Shown here: positions 51,704 through 62,237 of the stretch, in pieces
Layout of the letters: the number at the start of each line of letters is the position of its first letter
How positions within the stretch are numbered: position 1 is the stretch's first letter
Assembly: GCA_028370155.1 (NCBI GenBank)
Contig: CP116670.1
Location: forward strand, 620,001 to 684,000
Direction of reading: 5' to 3'
Origin: Arthrobacter sp. OVS8
GTDB taxonomy: Bacteria; Actinomycetota; Actinomycetes; Actinomycetales; Micrococcaceae
DNA length: 64,000 nt
Translations under genes and position numbers: made by a program
Notes under the pieces: generated by a model
Told to the model about the DNA's origin: nothing
The model's database searches: none
What the model saw: only the letters and a program-made list of their open reading frames with translations

Positions 51704-51833
51704 GCTTTCCAGTCTACGGTGCGGCCCTGAGAGGGGCCTGTGACTACGCCTACGGCGAATATCGCACCCGCGTCTGCGATTCCCGGCGCTTCATTCCATG
51801 CGTGGCCCGGGTCCTTGGACGTAGGGTGAAGGG

Positions 51834-52738
51834 ATGAATAGCTTCGAGGTAGACCCCGCGGAAACGGGCGACGTGCCCGAGCCGGAACGGCTGCTGCAGC
51901 CCGTACCCGAGGGCCAGCGCATCACGGTGCTGCTCGCGGCCTTCGAAGGATGGAACGACGCCGGGGAAGCGGCGAGTGATGCCCTGCGCTACCTGAACAA
52001 GCTCTGGGGCGGCAAGAAGGTCGGGTCCATCGATGCCGACGAATACTACGATTTCCAGTTCACCCGGCCCACGATCCGCCGCACGGCGACCGGTGACCGG
52101 AAGATCAAATGGCCCTCAACCCGCATCTTCAAAGCCAGTGTTCCCGACTCCAACGTGGACGTCATCTTCGTCCAGGGCACCGAACCGTCCTATAAGTGGC
52201 GGGCATACACGGCCGAACTGCTGGTCCACGCCGAGGCGCTCCACGTGGACTACGTGATCCTGGTCGGTGCCCTCCTGGCCGACGTGCCGCACAGCCGGCC
52301 GATTCCGGTGAGTTCCTCCACCGATGACCCTGCGCTGCGTGAGCGGATGGACCTGGAGGCGTCGCAGTACGAGGGCCCGGTAGGGATCGTCGGGGTGCTC
52401 GCCGAGGTTGCGCTGCTGGCCGGGCTGCCCACGGTCTCGCTCTGGGCCGCCGTGCCGCATTATGTCGCCCAGGCGCCCTCCCCAAGGCGCAGCTGGCGCT
52501 GCTGCACCGGATCGAGGAGTTGCTGCAGCTTCCGCTCGATACGCAGGAGCTCGTCGAGGAAGCGGACGCGTGGGAGCGCGGCGTTGATGAGCTGGCCACC
52601 GAAGACCCCGAAATCGCGGCGTATGTGCGCCAGCTGGAGGAAGCGAAGGACACCGCGGACCTCCCCGAGGCCAGCGGCGAGTCAATCGCCCGGGAATTCG
52701 AGCGCTACCTCAAGCGTCGCGGCAAGGACAAGCCCTAG
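51834..52738 (+). CDS. PAC2-family protein (frameshifted)
   Basis: The product, about 301 residues corrected, is a member of the PAC2 family, named after proteasome assembly chaperone 2. Visible features are [54 protein letters not shown] and [20 protein letters not shown]. The frame breaks at a C run at 52490-52493 (PS, then [20 protein letters not shown]) and ends at TAG 52736-52738. A role in proteasome assembly in bacteria has been suggested from homology but is not settled; the nearby proteasome operon fits the idea. Its stop overlaps the convergent mshC stop. Confidence 0.88.
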
Positions 52739-54018
52739 AGTTCAACCCCGAGCAGCGCGTTGACGGCGTCGCTCACCAGCGCGGCGGCTGATTCGTCGGG
52801 TGCCGCGGTGCCGCCGTCCGCGAGGGCCGTCCGGGCCCATTCATCCACGGCGGCGATGGCTCCGGGTGCGTTCAGGTCGTTGGACAGCTCCGCCCGCATC
52901 CGGGACACCAGCCCGGCTGCTGAGCCGCCCGGTGCCACGGCGATGGCTGCCCGCCAGGTGCGGAGCCGTTCCTTGGCCTCGGCGAACCCGGCCTCGGTCC
53001 AGGACCAGTCGCTGCGGTAGTGGTGGGCCAGGATGGCCAGCCGGATGGCTGCGGGTTCCTCGCCGGCGGCGCGGAGTTTGGAGACGAGGACCAGGTTTCC
53101 CTTGGACTTGCTCATTTTTTCCCCGTCGAGACCCACCATGCCGGCGTGCGCGAAGTGCTGAGCCAGCGGCACACCGGACAGCGAGTAGGCGTGCCCGGCG
53201 CCCATCTCGTGGTGCGGGAAAATGAGGTCGGAGCCGCCGCCCTGCACCGTGAACGGGGCGGCAGGTACTGCTGGGCAATGACGGTGCATTCGATGTGCCA
53301 GCCGGGCGGCCCTCCCCAGTTCGCCGCCTGGCCAGCTGGGTTCGCCCGCGCGGGCCACCCGCCAGAGCAGGGGATCCAGCGCCTGGCGTTTGCCGGCGCG
53401 GCCGGGATCGCCGCCGCGTTCGGCGAAAAGCTCCAGCATCTCGGCGTCGGACAGTCCGGAGATGGCGCCGAGGGTCCAGGCGTCGGTGGCCTCGGCGGAG
53501 TGCTTGCCGGCGGCCTCGACGTCGTAATAGACGTCTCCGTCGGGCTCGCCGTCGCTGCCGGCCACCCGGTACGCGAGGCCCCGTTCCACGAGCTGCTCGA
53601 TCGCGGGCACAATCATGGGCACCGCTTCGACGGCGCCCACATAGTGGTCCGGGGCGAGGACGTTGAGGGCTTCCATGTCCGTCTGGAAGAGGTCGATCTG
53701 GCTGGCGGCGAGGTCGCGCCAGTCCACGCCGGTCGCCGTCGCGCGCTCCAGCAGGGGGTCGTCGACGTCGGTGACGTTCTGCACGTAGGAGACCTGCTGC
53801 CGGCCGTCCCGCCAGGCGCGGTTGAGCATGTCGAAGGCGACGTAGCTGGCCGCGTGCCCCATATGGGTGGCGTCATACGGGGTGATTCCGCAGACGTACA
53901 TGGATTGTTCGCCCGTTGCGCCGAGGGTGACAACTCTGCCCTTGGTGGTGTCGAAGAGGCGGAGGGCAGGCATGCTGCCGGGGAGCTGGGGAACGGGGCG
54001 GGAGATCCAAGACTTCAC
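52735..54018 (-). CDS. mshC: mycothiol ligase MshC (internally frameshifted)
   Basis: MshC joins cysteine to glucosaminyl-inositol in mycothiol synthesis, with ATP. It is related to cysteinyl-tRNA synthetase: zinc-binding Cys43 in [15 protein letters not shown], with HMGH as the HIGH motif, and EKMSKSKGN as KMSKS. The total length, 427 residues, is normal, because two compensating shifts (near 53335 and 53260) leave about 25 residues out of frame; in the correct frame that part reads [18 protein letters not shown], which holds another zinc cysteine. It follows uppP by 15 bases in the same direction. Mycothiol is the main thiol of actinobacteria. Confidence 0.95.
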   Translation of the reverse strand: MKSWISRPVPQLPGSMPALRLFDTTKGRVVTLGATGEQSMYVCGITPYDATHMGHAASYVAFDMLNRAWRDGRQQVSYVQNVTDVDDPLLERATATGVDWRDLAASQIDLFQTDMEALNVLAPDHYVGAVEAVPMIVPAIEQLVERGLAYRVAGSDGEPDGDVYYDVEAAGKHSAEATDAWTLGAISGLSDAEMLELFAERGGDPGRAGKRQALDPLLWRVARAGEPSWPGGELGRAARLAHRMHRHCPAVPAAPFTVQGGGSDLIFPHHEMGAGHAYSLSGVPLAQHFAHAGMVGLDGEKMSKSKGNLVLVSKLRAAGEEPAAIRLAILAHHYRSDWSWTEAGFAEAKERLRTWRAAIAVAPGGSAAGLVSRMRAELSNDLNAPGAIAAVDEWARTALADGGTAAPDESAAALVSDAVNALLGVEL

Positions 54019-54033
54019 AGCCCAAGCCTAGTG

Positions 54034-54867
54034 CTAGGCGCTGATGACGTTGAAACCGAGGAGCACGTACAGGGCCAGGCCCAGGAGAATCCGGTACCAG
54101 ACGAAGAGCCGGTAGCTGTGGGTGGAGACGTACTTCAGGAACCACCCGATGATGATGTATCCCACCACGAAGGCAACGGCCGTGGCGAGGGCCGTTTCCG
54201 GGAGGCTGTAGGGTCCGGTGACGCCATCCTGGGAGACCACCTTGTAGAGCTGGTACAGGCCGCTGCCGAACACGGCCGGGATCGCGAGCAGGAAGGAGTA
54301 GCGGGCGGCTGCTTCGCGGGTGTAGCCCATCAGCAGCCCGGCGGTGATGGTGCCGCCGGAGCGGGAGACGCCCGGGATGAGGGCCAGGGCCTGCGCGAAT
54401 CCGTAGAGGATGCCGTGCTTGTAGGTCAGCTGGGTCAGGTCGCGGTCCTGGCGTCCGACGGCGTCGGCGATGGCGAGGATCATGCCGAAGACGATCAGCA
54501 TGGTGGCGACGATCCAGAGGCTGCGGAGCACGGATTCGATCTGGTCCTGGAACAGCAGCCCCAGGACGATGATCGGCAGGCTGCCCAGGATCACCAGCCA
54601 GCCCATCCGGGCGTCCGGGTGCTGCCGGGAGACCCTGCCGGTCAGTGAACCGGCCCAGGCTTTGACGATCCGCACAATGTCGCGCCAGAAATACACCACG
54701 ACGGCGGTTTCCGTGCCGAGCTGGGTGATGGCGGTAAACGCGGCACCGGGATCCGCCGCGTTGGGGAGGAAGGAGCCAACAATCCGCAGATGGGCGCTTG
54801 AGGAAATCGGGAGGAATTCTGTCAGTCCCTGCACAAGGCCCAGAAAGGCCGCTTCAAACCAGTTCAC
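54034..54867 (-). CDS. uppP: undecaprenyl-diphosphate phosphatase UppP
   Basis: UppP (BacA) recycles undecaprenyl diphosphate for cell-wall synthesis and gives bacitracin tolerance. Family motifs are [20 protein letters not shown] and [20 protein letters not shown], with about eight membrane helices. The frame is intact. It opens as far as 54921, but that start would overlap the divergent aldo/keto reductase start. I therefore use GTG 54867 ([10 protein letters not shown]) with AGGG upstream, giving 277 residues; ATG 54894 is possible. mshC lies directly downstream. Confidence 0.94.
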   Translation of the reverse strand: MNWFEAAFLGLVQGLTEFLPISSSAHLRIVGSFLPNAADPGAAFTAITQLGTETAVVVYFWRDIVRIVKAWAGSLTGRVSRQHPDARMGWLVILGSLPIIVLGLLFQDQIESVLRSLWIVATMLIVFGMILAIADAVGRQDRDLTQLTYKHGILYGFAQALALIPGVSRSGGTITAGLLMGYTREAAARYSFLLAIPAVFGSGLYQLYKVVSQDGVTGPYSLPETALATAVAFVVGYIIIGWFLKYVSTHSYRLFVWYRILLGLALYVLLGFNVISA

Positions 54868-54919
54868 GTAGATAGACCCTACGTCATGAAGCATTCCGAA
54901 TCCCCGTAAGCTTGCTGAC

Positions 54920-55853
54920 ATGCAGCAGCGTTATGTCGGCAACAGTGGGTTGCGTGTGTCCTCCGTTTCCCTCGGCACCATGTCCTGGGCCCGGGAAACC
55001 GACGAGCAGGATGCCTCGGCCCTGCTCCGGACCTTTGTGGACGGCGGCGGAACCCTGATCGACACGGCCGCGTCCTACGGCGACGGCCAGGCGGAGGCGA
55101 TGCTGGGCGGAATGCTGGGTGACGTCGTCGCCCGTTCCGAGGTGGTCATCTCCACAAAGGCGGGACTTGCGACGTCGGACGGCCGGCGCAGCGTCGACAC
55201 GTCCCGGAACGGGATGCTCTCCGGCCTGGACGCGAGCCTGGCCCGGCTCGGCACCGACTACGTGGACCTCTGGTTCGCGCATGCCTGGGATCCCAACGTC
55301 CCGCTGGAGGAGACCCTGTCCGCGCTCGAGTTCGCCGTGCGCTCGGGCCGCGCCCGCTACGCGGGGGTGTCCAACTTCAACGGCTGGCAGACGGCGAAGG
55401 CCGCCGCCGTCGCGGGTTTCCGCTGGTCGCGAACCAGTCGGAGTACTCCCTCCTGCACCGCTCCCCGAAACTGAACTGGTCCCGGCCGTGGAGGACGCCG
55501 GCCTGGGGCTGATGGCGTGGGGGCCGCTGGGGCGCGGGGTGTTGAGCGGCAAGTACCGTGGCCATATCCCGGCGGATTCTCGGGCGGCGCAGGCGCGGCT
55601 GGCCGGCTATGTGGAACCGTACCTTGAGGGTGCCGCGTCCAGTGTGGTGGAGGCCGTGGCGATGGCGGCGAAGGGGCTGGGGCGGACGTCCCTGGACGTT
55701 TCGCTGAGCTGGCTGCTGTCGCAGCCCGGGGTCGCGACGGCGATTGTGGGCGCACGCACGCCGGTGCAGCTCAAGGAGATCATGGATGCAACCCTGGCGC
55801 CGCTCCCGCCGCAGATCGCCCAGGCCTTGGAAGACGTCTCCAACCCCGCCTGA
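54920..55853 (+). CDS. aldo/keto reductase (frameshifted)
   Basis: This NADPH-dependent oxidoreductase is about 311 residues corrected and has the (beta/alpha)8 fold. The catalytic tetrad is traceable: Asp and Tyr in [18 protein letters not shown], Lys in [13 protein letters not shown] and His in [20 protein letters not shown]. The Gln-Ser-Glu-Tyr part ([11 protein letters not shown]) lies in another frame near 55435, because of shifts near 55420 and 55470. The cofactor-binding end is [20 protein letters not shown]. Substrate unknown. It starts 52 bases from the divergent uppP gene. Confidence 0.9.
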
Positions 55854-55882
55854 GCGGGTACTTGGCGGCCTAGCGGCCGGAC

Positions 55883-56148
55883 TCAGTCCTGGAGGATTTC
55901 GAGGTCTTCCTCGTCGTCGACGTCTTCGTCCTCATCCTCGTCGCTGTCGTCATCGATCACTTCAAGCGGTGTCACTTCGCCGTACGCTTCGTAGAGCGAG
56001 TCGTCGTAGACTTCAAAGGCATCAGCAACGGCGAAAAACGCTGCCTCGACCGCCGGATCCCCGGCCCCCGGCGCGCCGACGCGGCGGCGAGGTGTTCTTC
56101 CAGGGCAGACGTCAGGGACTGAAGCGCGACACGCGGATCGATGCTCAT
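55883..56148 (-). CDS. small very acidic conserved protein (frameshifted, 88 aa)
   Basis: The ATG at 56148 starts MSIDPRVALQSLTSALEEHL. After a one-base shift near 56080, the frame continues DPAVEAAFFAVADAFEVYDD and SLYEAYGEVTPLEVI and ends in a run of Asp and Glu (about 22 of the last 30 residues) before TGA at 55883-55885. The frame break hides it from a simple ORF scan. Similar short acidic proteins in Micrococcaceae are often annotated as primosomal protein, without strong support. It lies between the aldo/keto reductase gene and a DUF5703-type gene, divergent from the latter. Confidence 0.65.
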
Positions 56149-56187
56149 GACTTCACGTTAGCCGGAAAAGGAAGAAAATGGAGAGCA

Positions 56188-56421
56188 ATGAAGGAACATT
56201 TTCTCAGCAGTTCAGTCCGGCGGGAACGGGACTATGTGAGGCAGTACGAGTACCTCGTACTGACGGTAAGTCCTGAGGATTCCCTGCCCGAGGCGCGCCG
56301 CCGCCTGGTGGAGCACTCCGAGTACGGCAAGTGGGAACTTGAGCGCAGTGTGCTATATCTGGGCGGCGGACGCCGTTTCTGGCTGCGCCGCCGGGTAACC
56401 CAGGTCCAGAGGACCGTTTAG
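56188..56421 (+). CDS. DUF5703-type small protein (77 aa)
   Basis: The ATG at 56188, with GGAG five bases upstream, encodes 77 residues that include RDYVRQYEYLVLTVSPEDSL and a basic end (LGGGRRFWLRRRVTQVQRTV). The pattern fits the DUF5703 family of short actinobacterial proteins of unknown function. The frame is intact and the start is well supported, although the same frame is open far upstream. It converges on the acyl-CoA dehydrogenase gene. Confidence 0.75.
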   Translation: MKEHFLSSSVRRERDYVRQYEYLVLTVSPEDSLPEARRRLVEHSEYGKWELERSVLYLGGGRRFWLRRRVTQVQRTV

Positions 56422-56439
56422 GGTTCTGGAGGCCCGCGT

Positions 56440-57597
56440 TTACGCCGTTTCGAGAGGTCCCAGCCACGCGTTGGCCACTGTGTTGTGCGCCGATTCGTCG
56501 TCCGAGGGTGGAACATTCCCGCCAGCACGTCGCGGTACAGCCGTTCCAGCTCCGAGCCGCGGAAATAGCTGGAGCCCCGGACACCCGGATGGCAAGGTCC
56601 ACGACTGTGCGGGCCGTCTCCGTTGCACTGACCTTCAGGCCCACCAGCTTCGGGAACCACTGTCCGCCGTGTTCGGCCAGCGCGTCGACGTCGGCGGCGA
56701 CGCTGGACAGCTGCGGATACAGAGCGTCCATCGCCATCGCCGCGTCGGCCACCTTCCAGCGGATGTCCGGATCCTGGGCATAGCTGCGTCCGTCGTTCTT
56801 GAATGAAGTACGGCCCTTCACGGACTCAACCGCGAGGGTCAGGGCCCGTTCCCCGATGCCCGTGTACACGGCGGCCAGCAGGGTCTCGAAGCAGGCAAAG
56901 ATGGCGAAGATCAGCGGATCCGCGTTCGGTCCGACCGGCAGCTTCCGGAATATCCGCTCGGCCGGCACCACCGCACCGTCCAGGACCGTGGTGTTCGACT
57001 GGCTGGCGCGCATGCCCAGGGTGTCCCAGTCGGCCAGGATCTCGTAGCCGGGGTGTCCCTGGTGATGAAGCCGTGAACCAGTTGCCCCTCGCCGTCGCCG
57101 GTCGAGGTGTCCTTGCCGAAAATCCCCAGCCGGGTCCACGCCGGTGAGAGGCTCGTGAAAATCTTGCGGCCGGTGAACGCGTAGCCGCCGCCGGAGCACG
57201 GAACGGCCGTGGTGCGGGAATCGAAGAGCACCGAGTCGTTCCCCGCATCCGAGTTGCCGAACGCGAAGATTTCGCCCTGCGCGGCTTCCTTGAGGACGAA
57301 ATCCAGCGAGGCGTCGCCGCGGGCGGCCAGGACATGCGCGACGCCGGTCCACACCAGGTGCATGTTGATGGCCAGCGCGGTGGCCGGGGCCGCCGTCGCC
57401 AGCCGCCGCTGCAGCTGCGCTGCCGCCGCGAGCCCGAGTCCCAGTCCGCCGTCGGACGCCGGGACGAAGATCTTCAGATAGCCGCCGCGGCCAGCTCCTC
57501 AAGATCCTCATGGAAGAAGGCGTTGTCCCGGTCATAGCCGCCGCGCGCCCCGGATCCGTTCGAGCAGGTCATCGGGCAGGGCATCTTCAGGGCGCAT
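56440..57597 (-). CDS. acyl-CoA dehydrogenase family protein (heavily frameshifted)
   Basis: The corrected protein, about 385 residues, has the acyl-CoA dehydrogenase fold: an N-terminal helical domain (YDRDNAFFHEDLEELAAAGY, NMHLVWTGVAHVLAARGD), a beta domain (GGYAFTGRKIFTSLSPAWTR, ILADWDTLGMRASQSNTTVL) and a C-terminal helical domain (ADAAMAMDALYPQLSSVAAD). The usual catalytic Glu cannot be placed with confidence. The pattern also fits flavin-dependent monooxygenases of the DszC/HpaH type in the same superfamily. At least four frame shifts occur (near 57525, 57385, 57065 and 56580, and again near 56505). Start ATG 57597 (MRPEDALPDDLLERIRG); end LGPLETA at 56440. Confidence 0.8.
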
Positions 57598-57616
57598 GGG
57601 TGGTGTCTTTCGGGCC

Positions 57617-58920
57617 TTAGTAGTTGGTGAGCAGGGTGTCCAGCACGCGTGCACCGAATTTCAGGGATTCGGTGGGGACGCGTTCGTCCACTCCGTGGAA
57701 CATCCCGGTGAAATCCAGTTCGTCCGGGAGCTGGAGCGGGGCGAAGCCGTAGCCGGTGATGCCGAGGCGGCTGAGGGACTTGTTGTCCGTGCCGCCGGAG
57801 AGAGTGTAGGGCAGGACCTTGGCTCCCGGGTCCTCGGCATGCAGGGCGTCGATCATGGAGTCCACGAGGTTCCCGGCGAACGGAACCTCGAGGGAAACGT
57901 CGTTGTGGACGTAGCTGACGTCCACGCCTGTGCCGGCGAGTTCGCGGACGATCTCGAGGACGTGCTCCTCCTGGCCGGGCAGGGTCCGGCAGTCGATGAG
58001 GGCTTCCGCCGATTCGGGGATCACATTGTGCTTGTAGCCGCCCTTAAGCAGGGTGGGGTTCGTGGTGTTCTGCAGGGTAGCGCCGACAAACCGGGCCACC
58101 GTGCCGAGCTCCTTGAGGATTTTGTCGGGATCGTCGGGATCGAATTCCACGCCCGTGAGTTCCGTCACGCCGTCGAGGAACTGCCGGGTGGTGGGGGTCA
58201 GTTCCACCGGCCAGCGGTATTCCCCGATGCGGGATACCGCGCTGGCCAGCCGCGTAACGGCATTGTCGGTGTTGATCTGGGAGCCGTGCCCGGCGCGGCC
58301 GTGGGCCACGAGCCGGAGCCAGGACAGGCCCTTCTCGGCGGTCTGCAGCAGGTACGTGCGCTGGCCGCCGATGGTGGCGGAGAAGCCTCCCACCTCGGAA
58401 ATGGCCTCGGTGGCGCCGTCGAAAAGCTCGGGGCGCTTCTCGATCGCGTAGCGCGCGCCGTAGGTGCCGCCGGCTTCCTCGTCGGCGAAGAAGGCGAAGA
58501 TCAGGTCCCGTTTGGGTTTGCGGCCGGTGCGGGCAAAGTTCCTGAGGACGGCGAGGATCATGGCGTCCATGTCCTTCATGTCCACGGCGCCGCGGCCCCA
58601 GATCATGCCGTCCTTGAGTTCGGCGCCGAAGGGATCCACCGACCACTGGTCGCGGAGCGCGGGGACGACATCCAGGTGACCGTGGACCACCAGGGCGCTG
58701 GCGGACGGGTCCTCCCCGCCAGCCTGGTCACCACGCTGGCGCGGCCCGGGGCGGACTCAAAGATTTCGGCGTCCAGCCCCACCTCTGTCATCAGCCCCGC
58801 GGTGTATTCGGCAGCCGCCCGCTCGCCCGGGCCGGACCCGTCACCATAGTTGGAAGTGTCGATCCGGATCAGTTCCTGGCAGATACTGACGACTTCGTCC
58901 TCGGGCCTGATGTCAGTCAT
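57617..58920 (-). CDS. M20-family metallopeptidase (frameshifted)
   Basis: This is a dinuclear zinc peptidase of the M20/ArgE/DapE family, about 434 residues corrected. Metal and catalytic motifs: VVHGHLDVVPA (His, Asp), GRGAVDMKDMDAMIL (bridging Asp), FAFFADEEAGGTYGARYA (catalytic Glu pair), and the late His in GMFHGVDERVPTESL. A dimerisation domain (HGRAGHGSQINTDNAVTRLA) is present. One base is missing in the C run at 58714-58717, which splits MTDIRPEDEVVSICQELIRI from the rest. Start ATG 58920. It may be an aminoacylase or dipeptidase; substrate not known. Confidence 0.92.
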
Positions 58921-58993
58921 GTGTAACTCCTCGTGGCGTCGGCTCTGTTGCTGGCTTCAGCCTACCCACACCACCCCGCCGGACCCCGATTAT

Positions 58994-59020
58994 TTGTTTC
59001 CGGAAAAGTCGTGCTAGAGT
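58994..59020 (+). promoter_or_regulatory. possible sigma-70-type promoter for tRNA-Leu
   Basis: TTGTTT (58994-58999), 15 bases, then TAGAGT (59015-59020) resemble -35 and -10 hexamers about 65 bases before the mature tRNA. The spacer is short, so the match is moderate. Confidence 0.4.
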
Positions 59021-59084
59021 CTTTCTCGCTGCTTCGGAGAAATCCAAAACGCTGAAAGGCGAAATGGTTCACCGAATACCACCT

Positions 59085-59166
59085 GCGCGGGTGGCGGAAT
59101 GGCAGACGCGCTAGCTTGAGGTGCTAGTCCTCGAAAGGGGTGGGGGTTCAAGTCCCCCTCCGCGCA
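59085..59166 (+). tRNA. tRNA-Leu (anticodon GAG)
   Basis: The sequence folds as a class II tRNA. The acceptor stem is GCGCGGG with TCCGCGC (one G-U pair). The D arm contains GGCGGAATGGCAGACGCG, and the anticodon arm is CTAGC-TTGAGGT-GCTAG with anticodon GAG. A long variable arm and the T arm GGGGGTTCAAGTCCCCC follow, then discriminator A. The CCA end is not encoded. The long variable arm and discriminator A are as expected for leucine. Confidence 0.96.
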
Positions 59167-59172
59167 CAACAG

Positions 59173-59211
59173 GAAAAGGCCCTGGAATCCTATGGAGTCC
59201 GGGGCCTTTTC
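59173..59211 (+). terminator. terminator after tRNA-Leu
   Basis: GAAAAGGCCCTGGA and TCCGGGGCCTTTTC form a 14-base stem (one G-U pair) with an 11-base loop, six bases after the tRNA. The right arm ends in TTTT. Confidence 0.85.
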
Positions 59212-59370
59212 GCGTGCCCGGCAACCTGCCTCAGCGTGCGCCCCTGGCCCCGCCGGGTAGCGGTCCGGGGCACTTCGACACGGACACGCCGCAGACACCA
59301 GACCCCAGAGCCGGAATGGTGCCCAAAGGCGCCCCGGACGGCAAATCGCGTGTCCGCAAGTCTTAAGCAG

Positions 59371-59411
59371 AAGGCCCCGCAGCCTGATTTGGTCAGACGG
59401 CAGGGCCTTCC
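59371..59411 (-). terminator. terminator after the DUF805 gene
   Basis: GAAGGCCC and GGGCCTTC form an eight-base stem around a 25-base loop that itself can pair weakly (CCTGA/TCAGA). It lies about 50 bases after the DUF805 stop on the minus strand. The 248-base gap 59212-59459 holds nothing else that I can support. Confidence 0.6.
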
Positions 59412-59459
59412 ACTGTTGGAGCTTCGTGCGGGAGCAGCTTGGTGCCCCAGCACGCCGGG

Positions 59460-59963
59460 CTACATGCCGGGCTGGTCGAAACGCTGCCCGGCCGGCTTGG
59501 CCTCCATCACCATAAAGACGAGCAGGATGATGCCGCCCACGAACGGTACAAGACCGAGCAGCAGCATCCAGCCGCTGAAGTTCGCATCGTGGAGCCGCCG
59601 GACCGAGAGGGCCAGGGACGGAACGATGACCGCAATGAACCAGATGGCGGCGAGGACGAGTCCGACCACCATCCCGGGGCCGGGGACGCTGGTGCCATCG
59701 GCTCCCACTTGGGCGCCGGCGGCACCGCCCGCGAGCATGATGACGTTCAGGACGGCGGAGACGATGAAGGAGACGAGCACCCACCACCAGTATTCGCTCC
59801 GGCTGGCCCGCCCGGAGAATGTGGCGTACTTCTTGAAAAACCGGCGGACGGCTGCCGGGAACGGTGCCCCGTAGTACGGCGCCCAGAGTGGCGGTTCGCC
59901 GCCCTGCCAGGCCGGTTGCCCGGATTGCTGCTGAGTCTGTTGCGGATATTGCGGATAGCTCAA
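59460..59963 (-). CDS. DUF805 family membrane protein
   Basis: The intact 167-residue protein begins with a Gln/Pro-rich cytoplasmic tail (MSYPQYPQQTQQQSGQ) and has four membrane helices. The DUF805 signature is clear: FFKKYATFSGRASRSEYWWW, then SLALSVRRLHDANFSGWMLL and a final PAGQRFDQPG. Function unknown; the family is widespread in bacteria. It lies on the minus strand between tRNA-Leu and malQ. Confidence 0.9.
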   Translation of the reverse strand: MSYPQYPQQTQQQSGQPAWQGGEPPLWAPYYGAPFPAAVRRFFKKYATFSGRASRSEYWWWVLVSFIVSAVLNVIMLAGGAAGAQVGADGTSVPGPGMVVGLVLAAIWFIAVIVPSLALSVRRLHDANFSGWMLLLGLVPFVGGIILLVFMVMEAKPAGQRFDQPGM

Positions 59964-60028
59964 GATGATTCCCCCATGGTGTCAGTGTGATGAAACGAGG
60001 TCATCGTATACGGACACACGCGGGGTGG

Positions 60029-62228
60029 TCATTGATTTGGCGAAAACTCTTTGCCTTGAGCTAACGCGTCGGGGTGCAGTGCCGACCGGATGGTGCCGAC
60101 AAGTGAGCGGAACCCGGGATCGGACTGCAGCCCGTCCAGCAGGACAGGTCCCCGGGACCGGCGAGCGGTATGCGCCAGTTGGGGTACTCGGTGCTGGTAC
60201 CGGGCTGGTTCTGCGTCCGGGTTTCGCCCACCGCATCCACCAGCGCGACACCCAGCAGCGACGACGGCGTCAGGGTGGTGAAGGCGTAGAGCGCCTCCAC
60301 GGTGCGCTGCACGTCCTGGTGTCCGTGCTCCGGCAGCAGGCCCCGATCGTGCAGGAGGCGGAGCACGGCTTCCTGCTCCGCGGCGGCTTCGGCGCGTTCC
60401 TCGTGCACCGGACGCTGCAGCAGACCCAGGGATTCGCGGAGGGTGACGTGCTCGCCGGCCAGGTACCCTGCCGTCGGGGGCAGGTCGTGGGTGTTGACGC
60501 TGGTCAGGCACTGCTGCCGGTAACGCTCCGGCGGGATCGGACCGTCGCCGTCGTGCTCGAACCAAAGAATCGAGGTGCCGAAAATCCCGCGCTCGGCGAG
60601 GTAGTCCCGGACCCATGGCTCGAATACGCCCAGGTCCTCGCCGATCACGATTGCCCCCGCCCGTTGCGCCTCCAGCGCCAGGATGCCGATGAGTGCCTCG
60701 TGGTCGTAGTAGACGTAGGTGCCCTCCCCGGCCCGGCACCCTCCGGAATCCACCACAGCCGGAACAGCCCCAGAATGTGGTCCACCCGGATCCCGCCGGC
60801 GTGCCGCAGCACCGTGCGGAGCATGTCCCGGTAAGCGGCATAGCCCGATTCGGCGAGCCGGCCGGGGTGCCAGGGCGGCTGGGTCCAGTTCTGGCCCTGC
60901 TGGTTGAACATGTCCGGCGGTGCGCCCACCGAGACGTTCCGGGCCAGGACCCCGGCCAGCGACCAGTCGTCCGCACCGCCCGGCTTCACCCCCACGGCAA
61001 GGTCGTGGATGACGCCGATTTCCATGCCCGCCCGTCGGGCCGAACGCTGGGCGGCCTCGAGCTGCTGGTCGCACAGCCACTGCAGCCAGCGGTGGAACTC
61101 GATCCGGCCCGCGAGCAGTGCCCGTTGCTCCCGGGAATAGGCGGTCTCCGGCGAGGAGGCTTCCGCCGCCCACTGGGCGGCGTCGGGGGCCAGCTTCTCG
61201 GCCAGGGCGCACCACAGGGCGAAGTCGTCGAGTCCCTTCCCTCCCGGGCGCAGAAGTCCGCGAACGCGAGTGAGCGGGCGGGGTCGCGCGGAACGCCGAA
61301 CAGCAGCTCCAGGGCAGCCAGTTTGGCCCCGTAGCTGGCGTTCCGGTCCAGCAGCCCGGTGGAGTGGTTGGCGGAGTGCTGTTGACCGGCCAGCCGCTCC
61401 ACCTCGGCCCGGCCGGCCGGTTCGAGGTAGCCGTATTCGGGGATCTCCTCCACCCGGAGGTAGAGCGGGTTGAAGTACCGCCGGGTGGTGGGCAGGTAGG
61501 GCGAGTCCTCGACGGGAGGCCGGGGCTCGGCGGCGTGCAGGGGGTTGACCAGCAGGAAGCCGGCGCCCTCCTGCCCGGTCATGGCGGCGAGGTCGGCCAG
61601 GTCGGTGAAGTCGCCGATGCCCCAGGACCGGGAGGACCGCACGGAATAGAGCTGCGCGGTCAGCCCCAGTTCCGCCGTCCCGACCCGTCCGATGAAATGA
61701 GCGCCTCGGTGGTGTGGAGCCTCCGGGGCGTGACGATGAGCGGGCATTGGGCCACGGTGCCCTGGTTGTCCGCCACGAGTGTGTGCCACCCCAGGGGCAC
61801 CCGGTCCGGCACCGCGAAGGTCGCCCGGCCGGTGAGGACGCCGTCGACGTCGACCGGCGCGTCCCAGTTGTCCCGCTGCGCTGCCTCGAACCTGGTGCCG
61901 TCCTCGGCAACGATCCAGACGCTGACGGCGCTACCGTGCGGCACATGGACATTGACGTGGAGTTCCTGTCCCTCCCGCGCGACGGCGACCGGCGGCAGCA
62001 GGCGCCGCCACGGCGCCAGCCTGGCCTCGGACAGGGCCCGTTCCGTCGCGTCCGTGTCCCCGCCGGGACACCCAGCGCGGCGAGGACCGCGCGCAAGGTG
62101 CTCTCCGGGACGGACCGTTCGACGCCGTCCCACCCCCAGTAGGTGGTCCCCACGCCGTGGGCGGCCGCGAGCTCCTTCAGCAGTAGGGGTGCGCCGGAGC
62201 CGTTGTTATGGTGCATGCCATCAGCCAT
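60029..62228 (-). CDS. malQ: 4-alpha-glucanotransferase MalQ (heavily frameshifted)
   Basis: MalQ (amylomaltase, family GH77) transfers glucan chains between maltodextrins. The corrected length, about 732 residues, includes the actinobacterial N-terminal extension (LLKELAAAHGVGTTYWGWDG and a beta domain). The GH77 core has SVRSSRSWGIGDFTDLADLA, GAGFLLVNPLHAAEP, the family 77 segment GIRVDHILGLFRLWWIPEGA and VIGEDLGVFEPWVRDYLAER. The latter two carry the nucleophile Asp (VDH) and the acid Glu (GEDLG), and TSVNTHDLPPTAGYLAG holds the third acid (HDL). Frame shifts fall near 62065, 61680, 61240, 60745 and 60140. The start is ATG 62228. Confidence 0.93.
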
Positions 62229-62237
62229 GGGGCAACT

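Noticed and set aside
54868..54921. UppP start at 54921
   Set aside because: That ATG would overlap the start codon of the divergent aldo/keto reductase and leave no room for promoters. Family alignment from memory favours the VNWFEA start.
59085..59166. tRNA-Leu as an integration site
   Set aside because: Its 3' end is followed at once by its own terminator and ordinary genes, and no repeat of the tRNA end was seen in the downstream 5 kb.
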